Source: Chlorobiales bacterium (GTDB lineage: Bacteria > Bacteroidota > Chlorobiia > Chlorobiales > Chlorobiaceae). Taken from it: a DNA stretch of 28,005 nt. The translations under genes and the position numbers were made by a program. Position 1 is the stretch's first letter. Each line of letters opens with the position of its first letter. Under the pieces are notes generated by a model, which was given only the letters and a program-made list of their open reading frames with translations, was not told the origin of the DNA and did not search any database. The stretch lies in NCBI GenBank assembly GCA_022360275.1, contig JAKSDC010000166.1, positions 1 to 28,005 on the forward strand, read 5' to 3'. This document shows positions 7,901 through 15,226 of this stretch, in pieces.

Positions 7901-8740
7901 ATGGCGATAAGGAAATTAAGCCCGGTTACACCGGCATCAAGATATCTCTCGTATTCGGGATTTGATGAGATTACAAAAAGCAAGCCGGAAAAAAGTCTGC
8001 TCACCCCCCTGAAAAAATCAGGCGGCAGAAACCGTGCAGGCCGCATTACTTCGAGGCACAGGGGAGGGGGACACAAGCGTTTTTACCGCATCATCGATTT
8101 CAAGCGAAACAAGGATGATGTTCCGGCAAAAGTTGCTGCAATAGAGTACGATCCGAACCGTTCATCGAGAATTGCGCTGTTGCATTATGCTGATGGAGAG
8201 AAGCGCTATATCCTCGCTCCGAAAGGTCTGCAGGTCGGCGATGTGCTGCAGAGCGGTGAAAGGGTAGAGGTTAAAGTCGGCAACACCATGCCTTTACGGA
8301 ACATTCCTCTCGGTACCGATGTGCATAACATCGAAATGAAGATAGGCAAAGGCGGCCAGATGGTGCGTTCGGCAGGCGCTTTTGCCGTACTTGCTGCAAA
8401 AGAAGGCGATCATGCAACGCTCAAGCTTCCTTCCGGTGAGATCCGCAAGGTGCGTATCGAATGCCGTGCGACAATCGGCGGGATCGGAAACGTCGATCAT
8501 GAAAATGTTGTGCTTGGCAAGGCCGGTAGAAGCCGCTGGCTTGGTATCAGACCGCAGACACGCGGCATGGCGATGAACCCTGTCGACCATCCAATGGGGG
8601 GAGGCGAAGGTAAATCGAAATCCGGTGGCGGGCGCAAACATCCGAAATCGCCCTGGGGCCAGATTGCAAAAGGTATGAAGACCAGAAACAAAAAGAAGGC
8701 ATCGGGCAAGTTGATCGTTCGGGGCCGCAAAGCGAAGTAA
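7901..8740 (+). CDS. rplB: 50S ribosomal protein L2
   Basis: 279 residues, the usual length. L2 is needed for subunit association and supports peptidyl-transferase activity. The signature block NPVDHPMGGGEG lies at 226-237 and includes the conserved histidine (His230, equivalent to E. coli His229). The N-terminal RNA-binding region with the SRHRGGGHKR basic motif is at 51-60. The C-terminal tail is strongly basic, as expected. Confidence 0.98.
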   Translation: MAIRKLSPVTPASRYLSYSGFDEITKSKPEKSLLTPLKKSGGRNRAGRITSRHRGGGHKRFYRIIDFKRNKDDVPAKVAAIEYDPNRSSRIALLHYADGEKRYILAPKGLQVGDVLQSGERVEVKVGNTMPLRNIPLGTDVHNIEMKIGKGGQMVRSAGAFAVLAAKEGDHATLKLPSGEIRKVRIECRATIGGIGNVDHENVVLGKAGRSRWLGIRPQTRGMAMNPVDHPMGGGEGKSKSGGGRKHPKSPWGQIAKGMKTRNKKKASGKLIVRGRKAK

Positions 8741-8760
8741 AAAAACAAGCAGAGAGAATT

Positions 8761-9057
8761 ATGCCAAGATCTCTTAAAAAAGGGCCGTTTATTGAAAGCA
8801 AGCTTGAAAAGCGCATACTCGAGATGAACAGCAAGGGTGAGAAGAAGGTGGTGAAAACCTGGTCAAGAAGCTCGATGATCTCACCGGATTTTGTCGGCCA
8901 TACTATCGCGGTACATAACGGTAAAACGCATATACCCGTCTATATCAGCGAAAACATGGTGGGACACAAGCTGGGCGAGTTCGCTCCGACAAGAACATAC
9001 CGCGGTCATGCCGGCGGCAAATCTGAAAAAGGCGGATCAGCGCCCAGGAAAAAGTAA
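8761..9057 (+). CDS. rpsS: 30S ribosomal protein S19
   Basis: 98 residues. S19 forms part of the 30S head near the A-site finger contact and pairs with S13. The MPRSLKKGPF start and the VGHKLGEFAPTRTYRGH signature are intact, followed by a basic glycine-rich tail. Only a weak GAGAG precedes the start. It is 20 nt after rplB. Confidence 0.98.
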   Translation: MPRSLKKGPFIESKLEKRILEMNSKGEKKVVKTWSRSSMISPDFVGHTIAVHNGKTHIPVYISENMVGHKLGEFAPTRTYRGHAGGKSEKGGSAPRKK

Positions 9058-9086
9058 ACAGAATAATGCGGAAAGGTTAAAGAGAT

Positions 9087-9440
9087 ATGCAAGCTAAAGC
9101 AGTATTACGGCACACGCCGACATCGCCAAGAAAAATGCGCATTGTGGCGGGTCTTATTCGCGGAAAGCAGGTTGACCAGGCAAAGGCGATCCTGCTGAAC
9201 TCGACAAAGGCGGCTTCCCGCAACGTAATGCAGACACTCAAGTCCGCGGTTGCAAACTATACCCAGAACAACCCTGATGAGAGGACTGATGACAACGACC
9301 TGTTTATCAAGGAGATATTTGTCGATGAAGGGCCGACCATGAAACGTATGCTTCCGGCGCCTATGGGACGTGCATACAGGATTCGCAAGCGTTCGAATCA
9401 TCTGACGATTGTCGTTGACAAGGTTGATCCTGTAAAATAA
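9087..9440 (+). CDS. rplV: 50S ribosomal protein L22
   Basis: 117 residues. L22 spans the large subunit and, with L4, forms the constriction of the exit tunnel. The N-terminal helix region (TPTSPRKMRIVAGLIRG) and the tunnel beta-hairpin (EGPTMKRMLPAPMGRAYRIR) are complete, with no macrolide-resistance-type deletion in the hairpin. The start is preceded by a weak site. Confidence 0.97.
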   Translation: MQAKAVLRHTPTSPRKMRIVAGLIRGKQVDQAKAILLNSTKAASRNVMQTLKSAVANYTQNNPDERTDDNDLFIKEIFVDEGPTMKRMLPAPMGRAYRIRKRSNHLTIVVDKVDPVK

Positions 9441-9461
9441 AAAAACAACAAGGAGCTAACA

Positions 9462-10223
9462 TTGGGGCAGAAAGTTCATCCTACTGGATTCAGGTTGGGG
9501 ATTATCAAGGACTGGACATCGAGATGGTATGACGACGGACCGGTAATTTCCGAGAAACTCAAGCAGGATCAGATTATCCGGAACTACGTCAACACGCGTC
9601 TGAAGAAAGAGCGTGCAGGTGTTGCCAGAATTGTTATCGAGCGTACCACAAGGCACATTAAGATCAATATTTTTGCTGCCCGGCCGGGCGCCGTTGTCGG
9701 CAGGAAGGGGGAGGAGATCAATAACCTCTCGCAGGAACTGAGCCGTATTACCGGCAAGGAAGTGAAAATCGACGTTGTCGAGGTTGTCAAGCCCGAGGTC
9801 GAGGCACAGCTGATCGGCGAGAATATTGCCTACCAGCTTGAGAACAGGGTTTCTTTCCGGCGTGCTATGAAACAGGCGATTCAGCAGGCCATGAGGGCGG
9901 GTGCAGAAGGTATCCGCATCCGCTGTGCGGGCAGGCTCGGCGGTGTCGAGATAGCCCGCGCCGAGCAGTATAAAGAGGGCAAGATTCCGCTGCATACGCT
10001 CCGTGCAAATGTTGATTATGCAAGTGTTACAGCTCATACCATTGCCGGAGCGATCGGTATCAAGGTATGGGTGTACAAGGGAGAGGTTCTCGTTCAGCGC
10101 ATCGATGCTGTTGAAGAGGAGGAGATGAAAAAGATCCGCGAGCGCAGAAGCGAACAGAGACCAAGAGGAGGAGGGCGCGATGCGCGAGGCAGGAGGCGCC
10201 GCAGAACGAAGAAAACAGCCTGA
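9462..10223 (+). CDS. rpsC: 30S ribosomal protein S3
   Basis: 253 residues from a TTG start. The start is fixed by the universal N-terminus (M)GQKVHPxGFRLG and a strong AAGGAG ahead of it; no in-frame ATG fits. S3 lines the mRNA entry channel and has helicase activity with S4 and S5. A type II KH domain is visible with GRKG at 80-83. The last about 20 residues form an Arg/Gly-rich basic tail (GGGRDARGRRRRRTKK), longer than in E. coli. A 99-nt gap with possible RNA structure separates it from rplP, unlike the tight spacing of the neighbours. Confidence 0.97.
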   Translation: MGQKVHPTGFRLGIIKDWTSRWYDDGPVISEKLKQDQIIRNYVNTRLKKERAGVARIVIERTTRHIKINIFAARPGAVVGRKGEEINNLSQELSRITGKEVKIDVVEVVKPEVEAQLIGENIAYQLENRVSFRRAMKQAIQQAMRAGAEGIRIRCAGRLGGVEIARAEQYKEGKIPLHTLRANVDYASVTAHTIAGAIGIKVWVYKGEVLVQRIDAVEEEEMKKIRERRSEQRPRGGGRDARGRRRRRTKKTA

Positions 10224-10240
10224 GCGGAATAGATAAGAAA

Positions 10241-10280
10241 CGGGAGGCACCGCCCGACAGAGTGAAATGTGTGTGGTGCC
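10241..10280 (+). promoter_or_regulatory. Candidate H-type RNA pseudoknot in the rpsC-rplP gap
   Basis: Stem 1 is CGGG (10241-10244) with CCCG (10253-10256). Its 8-nt loop contains GGCACC (10246-10251), which pairs perfectly with GGTGCC (10275-10280). This gives a classic H-type layout: loop 1 of 1 nt, a 1-nt junction, and loop 3 of 18 nt. It ends 42 nt before the rplP start. It may bind a ribosomal protein or control translation of rplP; both are inferences from base pairing alone. Confidence 0.4.
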
Positions 10281-10322
10281 GACAAGAACTTTACAATCAG
10301 AAAAAGAATTGGAGTTGCCGGT

Positions 10323-10742
10323 ATGTTAATGCCGAAGAGAGTCAAGCATAGAAAAGTTCAGCGTGGCAGAATGAAGGGAAATGCGGGACGCGGAACGACC
10401 ATCACATTTGGTTCATATGGATTGAAAGCTCTTGAGCCTGCATGGATTACGAGTCGTCAGATCGAGGCTGCCCGTGTTGCGATGAACAGGTATATGAAAA
10501 GGGATGGAAAGATCTGGATCAGAATTTTTCCTGACAAGCCGGTCACAAAGAAGGCAGCAGAGACCCGTATGGGTTCCGGTAAAGGTTCGCCGGAATTTTG
10601 GGTGGCGGTGGTCAAGCCGGGAAGAATCATGTTCGAAGCCGACGGAGTTCCTCCTGAAGTTGCGACCGAGGCGTTCAGGCTTGCGGCAAAAAAACTGCCG
10701 ATCAAGACCAAGTTTATTCTCCGGCCTGATCTCGAAGGTTAA
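10323..10742 (+). CDS. rplP: 50S ribosomal protein L16
   Basis: 139 residues from ATG 10323, giving MLMPKRVKHRKVQRG, parallel to MLxPKRxKxRKxxRG in other bacteria. GGAG lies 8 nt ahead of this ATG; the next ATG (10329) would be too far from it. L16 organises the A-site region of 23S rRNA. The conserved arginine-rich N-terminus and the MGSGKGSPEFWVAVVKPGR block are intact. Confidence 0.97.
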   Translation: MLMPKRVKHRKVQRGRMKGNAGRGTTITFGSYGLKALEPAWITSRQIEAARVAMNRYMKRDGKIWIRIFPDKPVTKKAAETRMGSGKGSPEFWVAVVKPGRIMFEADGVPPEVATEAFRLAAKKLPIKTKFILRPDLEG

Positions 10743-10768
10743 TGAGCTAAACAGATAGAGGAATTACC

Positions 10769-10975
10769 ATGAAGAAGCATGAAATAGCGGCAATGAGCAA
10801 ACAGGAGCTCGCCGACGGTATCAGAGAGCTGGAAGACAGGCTTGCTGATCTGAAGTTTTATAAGGCTATCGAGCCGCCGCAGAATCCTATGGTGTTTCGC
10901 AATTCCCGCCGTGATATTGCGAAAATGAAAACCAGGCTGCGCCAGCTTGCAATGCAGGAGGGCGACAAGGCCTGA
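10769..10975 (+). CDS. rpmC: 50S ribosomal protein L29
   Basis: 68 residues, two long helices. L29 sits beside L23 at the tunnel exit. The family pattern is visible: an N-terminal ELxxxSxxEL-type helix, then LADLKFYKA and the RRDIAKMKTRLRQL C-terminal helix. A clear GAGG Shine-Dalgarno lies upstream, 26 nt after rplP. Confidence 0.95.
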   Translation: MKKHEIAAMSKQELADGIRELEDRLADLKFYKAIEPPQNPMVFRNSRRDIAKMKTRLRQLAMQEGDKA

Positions 10976-11030
10976 GTGTGCAGAGAGAGGGTATAAACAA
11001 CAGAGAGAAACTTAAAACCAGGAAACTGCA

Positions 11031-11300
11031 ATGGCTAAAAGTGCAGCAGAAAGAAATCGCAAGAAAAGCTGGATAGGCAAAGTGGTCAGTGATAAAATGG
11101 ACAAGGCAATTGTCATCGCCGTGGAGCGCAGGGTTCAGCATCCGGTCTATAAGAAATATTTCAAGAAAACAACGCGCCTTATGGCTCATGACCAGAACAA
11201 CGAGGCTGGCGTTGGTGATATCGTCAGGGTAATGGAGTGCAGACCGCTCAGCAAAAAGAAAAATTGCCGGCTGGTAGAGGTGGTAGAAAAAGCAAAATAA
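11031..11300 (+). CDS. rpsQ: 30S ribosomal protein S17
   Basis: 89 residues. S17 is an early-binding OB-fold protein of the 30S body. The motif GKVVSDKMDKAIVIAVERR near the start and GDIVRVMECRPLSKKKNCRL near the end are the family signature. An AGGA site precedes the ATG. Confidence 0.97.
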   Translation: MAKSAAERNRKKSWIGKVVSDKMDKAIVIAVERRVQHPVYKKYFKKTTRLMAHDQNNEAGVGDIVRVMECRPLSKKKNCRLVEVVEKAK

Positions 11301-11342
11301 GCGTGGTTTCCAATTTCATTTTTTAATAAAGGTTGAAGTACG

Positions 11343-11711
11343 ATGATCCAGAAAGAGACAAATCTGGTTGTGGCCGATAACAGCGGCGCTAAAAAAGTTC
11401 GGTGCATTCATGTATTCGGCGGAACGGGCAGACGCTATGCCGGTCTTGGGGATCAGATCATGGTAACAGTGAAAGCAGCGGTTCCCGGAGGCGTTGTCAA
11501 GAAAAAGGAGATTTCCAAAGCTGTTGTGGTTCGCTGCGCCAAGGAGCAGAGAAGAAAGGACGGTTCATATATTCGTTTCGATGAAAACGCGGTTGTACTG
11601 CTCAATGCGCAGGGCGAGCCGCGTGGAACACGCATTTTCGGGCCTGTTGCAAGGGAACTGAGGGACAGGAAGTATATGAAGATTGTTTCGCTGGCCCCTG
11701 AAGTGTTGTAA
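11343..11711 (+). CDS. rplN: 50S ribosomal protein L14
   Basis: 122 residues, the standard length. L14 forms an intersubunit bridge and is the binding site of silencing factor RsfS. The MIQKETNLVVADNSGAKK start and ARELRDRKYMKIVSLAPEVL end are typical. It is the first gene of the spc segment, and its stop codon is only 19 nt before a tRNA gene on the same strand. Confidence 0.98.
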   Translation: MIQKETNLVVADNSGAKKVRCIHVFGGTGRRYAGLGDQIMVTVKAAVPGGVVKKKEISKAVVVRCAKEQRRKDGSYIRFDENAVVLLNAQGEPRGTRIFGPVARELRDRKYMKIVSLAPEVL

Positions 11712-11730
11712 GGGCCGGCAGAGTGTTCAA

Positions 11731-11803
11731 GCGGGAGTAACTCAGCTGGTAGAGTCACAGCCTTCCAAGCTGTTGGTCGCGGGTTCGAGTCCCGTCTCCC
11801 GCT
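11731..11803 (+). tRNA. tRNA-Gly (anticodon UCC)
   Basis: A complete 73-nt cloverleaf: acceptor stem GCGGGAG/CTCCCGC (11731-11737 with 11796-11802), D stem ACTC/GAGT with the GG of the D loop, anticodon stem ACAGC/GCTGT with loop CTTCCAA (anticodon TCC at 11764-11766), and T stem GCGGG/CCCGT with one G-U pair and loop TTCGAGT. The discriminator is T. The 3' CCA is not encoded, because CGGG follows. It reads GGA and GGG glycine codons. It lies between rplN and rplX in the same direction, with no terminator or clear promoter around it, so it is probably cut from the ribosomal-protein mRNA. Confidence 0.96.
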
Positions 11804-11837
11804 CGGGTTTTATGAATAAATATCTCCAGGATAAAAC

Positions 11838-12080
11838 ATGAAAACAGGTATTAATCAGGTTAAGCTGCATGTCAAGAAAAACGACACGGTCGTTGTTATT
11901 GCAGGTAACGACAAGGGGAAAACAGGTAAAGTGCTGAGAGTGTATCCGCAAAAAAACAGGGTGATTGTTGATGGTGTGAATATCAGAAAGCGTCATGTGC
12001 GCCCATCACAGATGCATCCTCAGGGAGCCATCATCGAGCGTGAGTTTCCCATTCACGCTTCGAATGTCAAGAAGAGTTAA
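11838..12080 (+). CDS. rplX: 50S ribosomal protein L24
   Basis: 80 residues, shorter than E. coli L24 (about 104) but complete through the KOW motif (VVVIAGNDKGKTGKVLRVYP at about 17-36) and the VDGVNIRKRHVRPSQ block. L24 starts 50S assembly by binding the 5' domain of 23S rRNA. An AGGA site lies before the ATG. The gene starts 34 nt after the 3' end of the tRNA. Confidence 0.96.
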   Translation: MKTGINQVKLHVKKNDTVVVIAGNDKGKTGKVLRVYPQKNRVIVDGVNIRKRHVRPSQMHPQGAIIEREFPIHASNVKKS

Positions 12081-12096
12081 CCAGTTTATGAACCAG

Positions 12097-12120
12097 GCAG
12101 GATGACCAAGACCATCCTGC
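12097..12120 (+). promoter_or_regulatory. Strong hairpin at the rplX-rplE junction (candidate S8 site)
   Basis: GCAGGATG (12097-12104) pairs perfectly with CATCCTGC (12113-12120) around an 8-nt loop. No T-run follows, so it is not a terminator. It ends 18 nt before the rplE start. In E. coli, S8 represses the spc operon by binding mRNA at this junction near the L5 start; equivalence here is inferred from position only. Confidence 0.45.
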
Positions 12121-12138
12121 GTAATGTGAGAAAAGAAG

Positions 12139-12729
12139 ATGCCGAAGAAAACCGAGAAAGCCCAGAGTAACGGTATAGAAAAACCGCACCTTGAAAAGGT
12201 CTATAAAGAGGCGGTTGTTCCCGCACTTGTCGAGCGGTTCAAGTATAAAAATATTATGATGGTTCCGAAGCTTTCCAAAATATCGGTCAATATCGGTGTT
12301 GGCGAGGCTGCCGCGGAGCCCAAGCTTCTTGAAACGGCAATTCAGGAACTCGGCCAGATTACCGGTCAGAAACCACAAGTTCGCAAGGCCAGAAAAGCCA
12401 TTTCCAATTTCAAGCTCCGTGAAGGGCAGGCTATCGGCTGCAGGGTGACACTCAGAAAGAAATATATGTATGAATTTCTCGAAAGGTTTGTTACATTGGC
12501 CGTCCCGAGAATTCGCGATTTCCGGGGGCTGAGTACAACCAGTTTCGACGGTCGGGGAAATTACACGGTTGGCGTCAGGGAGCAGATCATATTTCCCGAA
12601 ATAGATATTGACAAGGTGCCGAGAATTCAGGGTATGGATGTCAGTTTCGTGACAACGGCGAAAACTGATGAAGAAGCATTTGCACTGCTCTCCGAGCTTG
12701 GTATGCCGTTTAGAAAAAAGAACAACTAA
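12139..12729 (+). CDS. rplE: 50S ribosomal protein L5
   Basis: 196 residues, about 17 longer than E. coli L5 because of a polar N-terminal extension (MPKKTEKAQSNGIEKPH). L5 belongs to the 5S RNP and the central protuberance. The family signature LREGQAIGCRVTLR and the RIRDFRGLSTTSFDGRGNY segment are intact. The ATG has only a weak AAAAGAAG upstream but follows a stable hairpin that may control access to it. Confidence 0.97.
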   Translation: MPKKTEKAQSNGIEKPHLEKVYKEAVVPALVERFKYKNIMMVPKLSKISVNIGVGEAAAEPKLLETAIQELGQITGQKPQVRKARKAISNFKLREGQAIGCRVTLRKKYMYEFLERFVTLAVPRIRDFRGLSTTSFDGRGNYTVGVREQIIFPEIDIDKVPRIQGMDVSFVTTAKTDEEAFALLSELGMPFRKKNN

Positions 12730-12742
12730 TCAAGAGGAAAAG

Positions 12743-13012
12743 ATGGCAAAGAAAAGCGTGATCGCAAGAAACGAGAAGAGAAAAGCGCTGGTTGAGAAAT
12801 ATGCCGCCAAGCGTGAAGCGCTGAAAAAAGCCGGAGATTATGCGGCTCTCGGCAAACTTCCGAGAAACAGTTCCTCTACCAGAGTCAGGAACCGGTGCGT
12901 GCTGACGGGAAGAGGGCGCGGTGTGTACGAGAAATTCGGTCTCTGCCGCCAGATGTTCCGTAAGCTTGCTCTCGAAGGCAAGCTGCCCGGAGTAAAGAAA
13001 GCAAGCTGGTAG
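12743..13012 (+). CDS. rpsN: 30S ribosomal protein S14 (long, zinc-free type)
   Basis: 89 residues from ATG 12743, fixed by an AGAGG site and the N-terminus MAKKSVIARNEKR. Reading further upstream would run into rplE. S14 belongs to the 30S head. This is the long form without the CxxC zinc-binding pairs, and it ends with the conserved block CRQMFRKLALEGKLPGVKKASW's typical pattern (FRxLAxxGxLPGVxKASW). The stop is followed by 62 nt before rpsH. Confidence 0.97.
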   Translation: MAKKSVIARNEKRKALVEKYAAKREALKKAGDYAALGKLPRNSSSTRVRNRCVLTGRGRGVYEKFGLCRQMFRKLALEGKLPGVKKASW

Positions 13013-13074
13013 CAAGATCATGTGCCGTGAAATGCTGCAAAAGAGTTCATTTAGAAAGTAATTAACAGTGTACT

Positions 13075-13470
13075 ATGCCTGTAACCGATTCAATAGCCGA
13101 CTATATTACCCGTATCAGAAACGCGGGTAATGCTAAAAACACCACTACGGATATACCGTACTCCAAGCTCAAGGAAAATGTTTCAAAGCTGCTTGTCGAG
13201 AAAGGATACATCAAGAATTATACGGTGATTACCGCCGAGCAGTTCCCGTTCATTCGGGTTGAGCTGAAGTATGCCGAGGACGGTTCTCCGGCAATCAAGG
13301 AAATTACAAGGGTCAGCAAGCCGGGAAGAAGGGTTTACGAAGGCAAGGATCTGAAAAAATATCTGGGAGGCCTCGGGCTGTTTATTCTTTCGACTTCGAA
13401 AGGTGTTATTACCGATAAAGAGGCCAGAGAGCAGGGTGTCGGCGGAGAAGTCCTGTTCCGTATTCTTTAA
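13075..13470 (+). CDS. rpsH: 30S ribosomal protein S8
   Basis: 131 residues. S8 is a primary binder of the central domain of 16S rRNA (helix 21) and the autogenous repressor of the spc operon in E. coli. The N-terminus SIADYITRIRNAGNA and the C-terminal STSKGVITDKEAREQGVGGE block are characteristic. No Shine-Dalgarno is visible ahead of the ATG (upstream TAATTAACAGTGTACT). Confidence 0.97.
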   Translation: MPVTDSIADYITRIRNAGNAKNTTTDIPYSKLKENVSKLLVEKGYIKNYTVITAEQFPFIRVELKYAEDGSPAIKEITRVSKPGRRVYEGKDLKKYLGGLGLFILSTSKGVITDKEAREQGVGGEVLFRIL

Positions 13471-13498
13471 TTAACAAGCCAAAGCGTTTAGGGATATC

Positions 13499-14038
13499 AT
13501 GTCAAGAATAGGTAAAATGCCGATCAAACTGGCAGAACAGGCAAAGGTTGAGATAAAGGACAACGTTATCACGGTTACCGGACCGAAAGGCACGCTGCAG
13601 CAGGGCATGGTGCCGGAAGTTGCCGTCGATATCAAGGACGGTGAAGTAACTGTTACCCGTATCGACGACAGCAAGCGCTCCAAGGCAATGCACGGTTTGT
13701 ACAGGATGCTCATCAGCAACATGGTCGAGGGTGTGACCAGTGGATTTACCAAAAAGCTGCTTATCAACGGTGTCGGCTTTCGTGCCGAGAAGAAAAGCGA
13801 CTTTCTTGCGCTCTCGCTTGGGTTTTCGCATATGATTTATTTCAAAGCCCCTGAAAACATCGCTATCGAATGCCCTGATCCGACGTCAATTGTGGTCAGC
13901 GGTATCGACAAAGCCCTTGTTGGACAGGTTGCTGCTAAAATCCGCTCGTTCCGCAAGCCGGAACCATATCGAGGTAAGGGAATCAAGTACTTCGACGAGG
14001 TTGTACGCCGCAAAGAAGGAAAAGCAGCCGGCAAGTAA
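13499..14038 (+). CDS. rplF: 50S ribosomal protein L6
   Basis: 179 residues, two tandem L6 folds. L6 lies near the sarcin-ricin loop. Start MSRIGKMPIKL, a central GFTKKLLINGVGFRAE segment and the signature PEPYRGKGIKYFDEVVRRKEG near the C-terminus are all present. An AGGGA site precedes the ATG. Confidence 0.98.
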   Translation: MSRIGKMPIKLAEQAKVEIKDNVITVTGPKGTLQQGMVPEVAVDIKDGEVTVTRIDDSKRSKAMHGLYRMLISNMVEGVTSGFTKKLLINGVGFRAEKKSDFLALSLGFSHMIYFKAPENIAIECPDPTSIVVSGIDKALVGQVAAKIRSFRKPEPYRGKGIKYFDEVVRRKEGKAAGK

Positions 14039-14089
14039 GAGAAAAGACTAAGTAACCGTCAGGTAATAAAATTTTTCAGGATACAAGAA

Positions 14090-14449
14090 ATGGGACAAGT
14101 CGTAAACGTTGCGCGCAGACAAAAAATCAAGAAACGCAGCAAGGCCAGGGGCCAGGGGACTGCTGAGAAGCCAAGACTTTGCGTATACAGAAGTTTGTCG
14201 CAGATTTATGCGCATCTGGTCGATGATACGAACGGTTCTACCCTTCTGGCTGTTTCCAGCATGTCGAAAGAGAACAAGGAGCTGAAAGGCTCTAAAACCG
14301 AAATCAGCCGTGTTGTCGGAAAGCAGATAGGTGAAAAAGCTGTCGAGAAGGGGATTACAAGAGCGGTGTTCGACCGAAACGGGTTCAGGTATCACGGCAG
14401 GGTGAAGGCTCTTGCGGAAGGTGCCAGGGAAGCCGGACTGGTTTTTTAA
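14090..14449 (+). CDS. rplR: 50S ribosomal protein L18
   Basis: 119 residues. L18 binds 5S rRNA with L5. The basic N-terminus (ARRQKIKKRSKARG), the RLCVYRSLSQIYAHLVDD-type strand and the terminal FDRNGFRYHGRVKALAEGAR block fit the family. AGGA lies before the ATG. Confidence 0.97.
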   Translation: MGQVVNVARRQKIKKRSKARGQGTAEKPRLCVYRSLSQIYAHLVDDTNGSTLLAVSSMSKENKELKGSKTEISRVVGKQIGEKAVEKGITRAVFDRNGFRYHGRVKALAEGAREAGLVF

Positions 14450-14470
14450 AACAATACAAGGAAAGCGTTC

Positions 14471-14989
14471 ATGTCGAAGAAAACTGCCAAGAATATCAGA
14501 CCTGGTGAGTTAAACCTGAAAGAGAAGCTGGTTCATATCAACAGAACCGCTAAAGTTGTCAAGGGCGGAAAAAGGTTCGGTTTCAATGCTATCGTTGTTG
14601 TCGGCGACAAGGAGGGACACGTCGGCTACGGACTCGGCAAGGCAAATGAAGTGCAGGATGCCATTGCCAAAGGTGTTGAGGACGGAAAGAAGAATGTTAT
14701 CAAGGTCCCGATTGTCAAAGGTACCATTCCGCATCAGATCGTTGCGAAGTACGGTTCGGCAAAAGTGATGATGAAGCCGGCCACACCGGGAACCGGTTTG
14801 ATTGCAGGCGGCGCGGTCCGCGCCGTGCTTGAGATGGCAGGTGTGCATGATATTCTGGCCAAATCGCTGGGCTCGTCCAACCCGCATAATGTGGTAAAAG
14901 CCGCTATCAGAGGTCTTGAAAGTATTTCCGATGCCTATGATGTTGGTGAAAGACGTTCAAAAAGTTTGAAAGAGGTTTTTGAAAGCTAA
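14471..14989 (+). CDS. rpsE: 30S ribosomal protein S5
   Basis: 172 residues. S5 helps set decoding accuracy together with S4 and S12. The N-terminal dsRBD-like domain has the loop VKGGKRFGFNAIVVVGD, and the C-domain has VGYGLGKANEVQDAIAKG. The KGTIPHQIVAKYGSAKVMM and AGGAVRAVLEMAGVHDI segments are complete. AAGGA Shine-Dalgarno. Confidence 0.97.
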   Translation: MSKKTAKNIRPGELNLKEKLVHINRTAKVVKGGKRFGFNAIVVVGDKEGHVGYGLGKANEVQDAIAKGVEDGKKNVIKVPIVKGTIPHQIVAKYGSAKVMMKPATPGTGLIAGGAVRAVLEMAGVHDILAKSLGSSNPHNVVKAAIRGLESISDAYDVGERRSKSLKEVFES

Positions 14990-15005
14990 ACAGAACGTGT
15001 GAATA

Positions 15006-15191
15006 ATGAGTGATAAAAAGATAACCATCACCCAGGTACGCAGCATGATCGGGTGTACGAAAAAACAGAAGGCTACCATCAAGGCTCTTGGTCTGGGTAG
15101 GCCGAACTATAAAGTTGAACAACCCGATAACCCCTGCACGAGAGGCCAGGTAAGGGTTGTTCAGCATCTGGTGAAAGTCGAAGAGCAGTAA
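15006..15191 (+). CDS. rpmD: 50S ribosomal protein L30
   Basis: 61 residues, the short bacterial type. The family pattern is present: ITITQVRSMIGCTKKQKATI, then LGLGRPNYKVEQPDNPCTRGQ. No Shine-Dalgarno is visible. It lies between rpsE (16 nt) and rplO, its usual position. Confidence 0.95.
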   Translation: MSDKKITITQVRSMIGCTKKQKATIKALGLGRPNYKVEQPDNPCTRGQVRVVQHLVKVEEQ

Positions 15192-15226
15192 GAGTTTCAA
15201 TAATTGCAAGTCAGGGATTGAAGAAA

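Noticed and set aside
11742..11996. Minus-strand open frame that includes the peptide ETGLEPATNSLEG over the tRNA
   Set aside because: It is the well-known false peptide made by translating the antisense of a tRNA gene; the rest lies opposite rplX.
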